Assembly (NCBI GenBank): GCA_947371715.1
Contig: CANBQQ010000191.1
Location: 1 to 6,452, forward strand
Direction of reading: 5' to 3'
DNA length: 6,452 nt
Origin: Flavipsychrobacter stenotrophus
GTDB lineage: Bacteria; Bacteroidota; Bacteroidia; Chitinophagales; Chitinophagaceae
Shown here piece after piece: positions 6,139 through 6,452 of this stretch. Each line of letters begins with the position of its first letter. Positions within the stretch are counted from its first letter, which is position 1. The position numbers were made by a program, and so were the translations under genes. Under the pieces are notes generated by a model, which saw only the letters and a list, made by a program, of their open reading frames with translations, made no database searches and had not been told where the DNA came from.

Positions 6139-6452
6139 ATGGGACTTAACATCTATCTCAATTTCAATGGCACAACAGAGGCTGCCATGAATTTTTACAA
6201 AGACGCTATAGAAGGCGCTACCATTGAAAACATGATCCGCTTTGGTGACCATGAAGGCATGCCAATGGCCGAGGGTCAGAAAGAAAAGATCATGCACGCT
6301 GCTATGAAGATACATGGCCAGACGGTAATGTTCTCTGATGGTGGCGAACAGCACAAAATAACCATGGGCGACAACTTCTCTATGTCTATGGACTACAGCA
6401 ATGAAACGGATATAGAGCGCGAGTTCAACAACATAAGTGCGGGCGGTACTGT
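6139..6452 (+). CDS. VOC family protein, PhnB/glyoxalase-like (3' end missing)
   Basis: The frame from ATG 6139 stays open through the window edge: 104 complete codons plus two bases. It matches the PhnB-like branch of the vicinal-oxygen-chelate superfamily: NIYLNFNGTTEAAMNFYKDAI (start, beta strand then helix), MIRFGDHEGMPMAEGQKEKI, IMHAAMKIHGQTVMFSD, DNFSMSMDY, and FNNISAGGT near the break. Full-length relatives are about 135-150 residues, so roughly the last 30-45 are outside the window, including the usual FGxxxDxxG-type C-terminal segment. H53 in IMHAAM sits where many members have a conserved histidine, a possible metal ligand. Members are often labelled as demethylubiquinone methyltransferase-like or glyoxalase, but their substrates are mostly unknown. 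Probably cytoplasmic. No link to the preceding sigma operon is evident beyond shared strand. Confidence 0.88.
   Translation, partial: MGLNIYLNFNGTTEAAMNFYKDAIEGATIENMIRFGDHEGMPMAEGQKEKIMHAAMKIHGQTVMFSDGGEQHKITMGDNFSMSMDYSNETDIEREFNNISAGGT

Overview
The window looks like an ordinary chromosomal stretch from a Bacteroidota bacterium, most likely in or near the Chitinophagaceae. The evidence is a SusC-like outer-membrane beta-barrel receptor with an N-terminal carboxypeptidase-regulatory-like domain, a DUF4197 protein, a short ECF-type sigma factor of the kind common in this phylum, weak or absent Shine-Dalgarno sequences, and heavy use of ATA isoleucine codons. The taxonomic call is inference from protein character; no rRNA or marker gene is present.

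Layout, all genes on the + strand. Positions 1-408 hold no gene I can support, only some small repeats and a strongly G/T-biased patch. A DinB-family protein (409-921) stands alone. After 144 bases comes a two-gene unit: a large outer-membrane beta-barrel/TonB-receptor-like protein (1066-3729) and, 33 bases on, a secreted DUF4197 protein (3763-4524). A clear intrinsic terminator at 4546-4575 closes it. A second, tightly packed unit follows an inverted repeat at 4629-4657: a small membrane protein (4706-4987), an ECF-type sigma factor that apparently starts at TTG (4996-5472), and a four-helix membrane protein (5477-6082) that is a candidate anti-sigma partner. The last gene (6139 to the window edge) is a truncated VOC/PhnB-like protein, open at its 3' end.

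How they may work together: sigma factor and membrane protein are separated by 4 bases and probably form a signalling pair, with the sigma held at the inner membrane. This protein lacks the zinc-anti-sigma motif, so the pairing rests on gene order and topology. The small membrane protein upstream is likely co-transcribed. The receptor and DUF4197 protein are both exported and share a terminator, suggesting a joint envelope role of unknown nature. No mobile element, CRISPR array, tRNA or rRNA was seen. I did not find a convincing undescribed system; the sigma/membrane-protein operon is the most interesting part.
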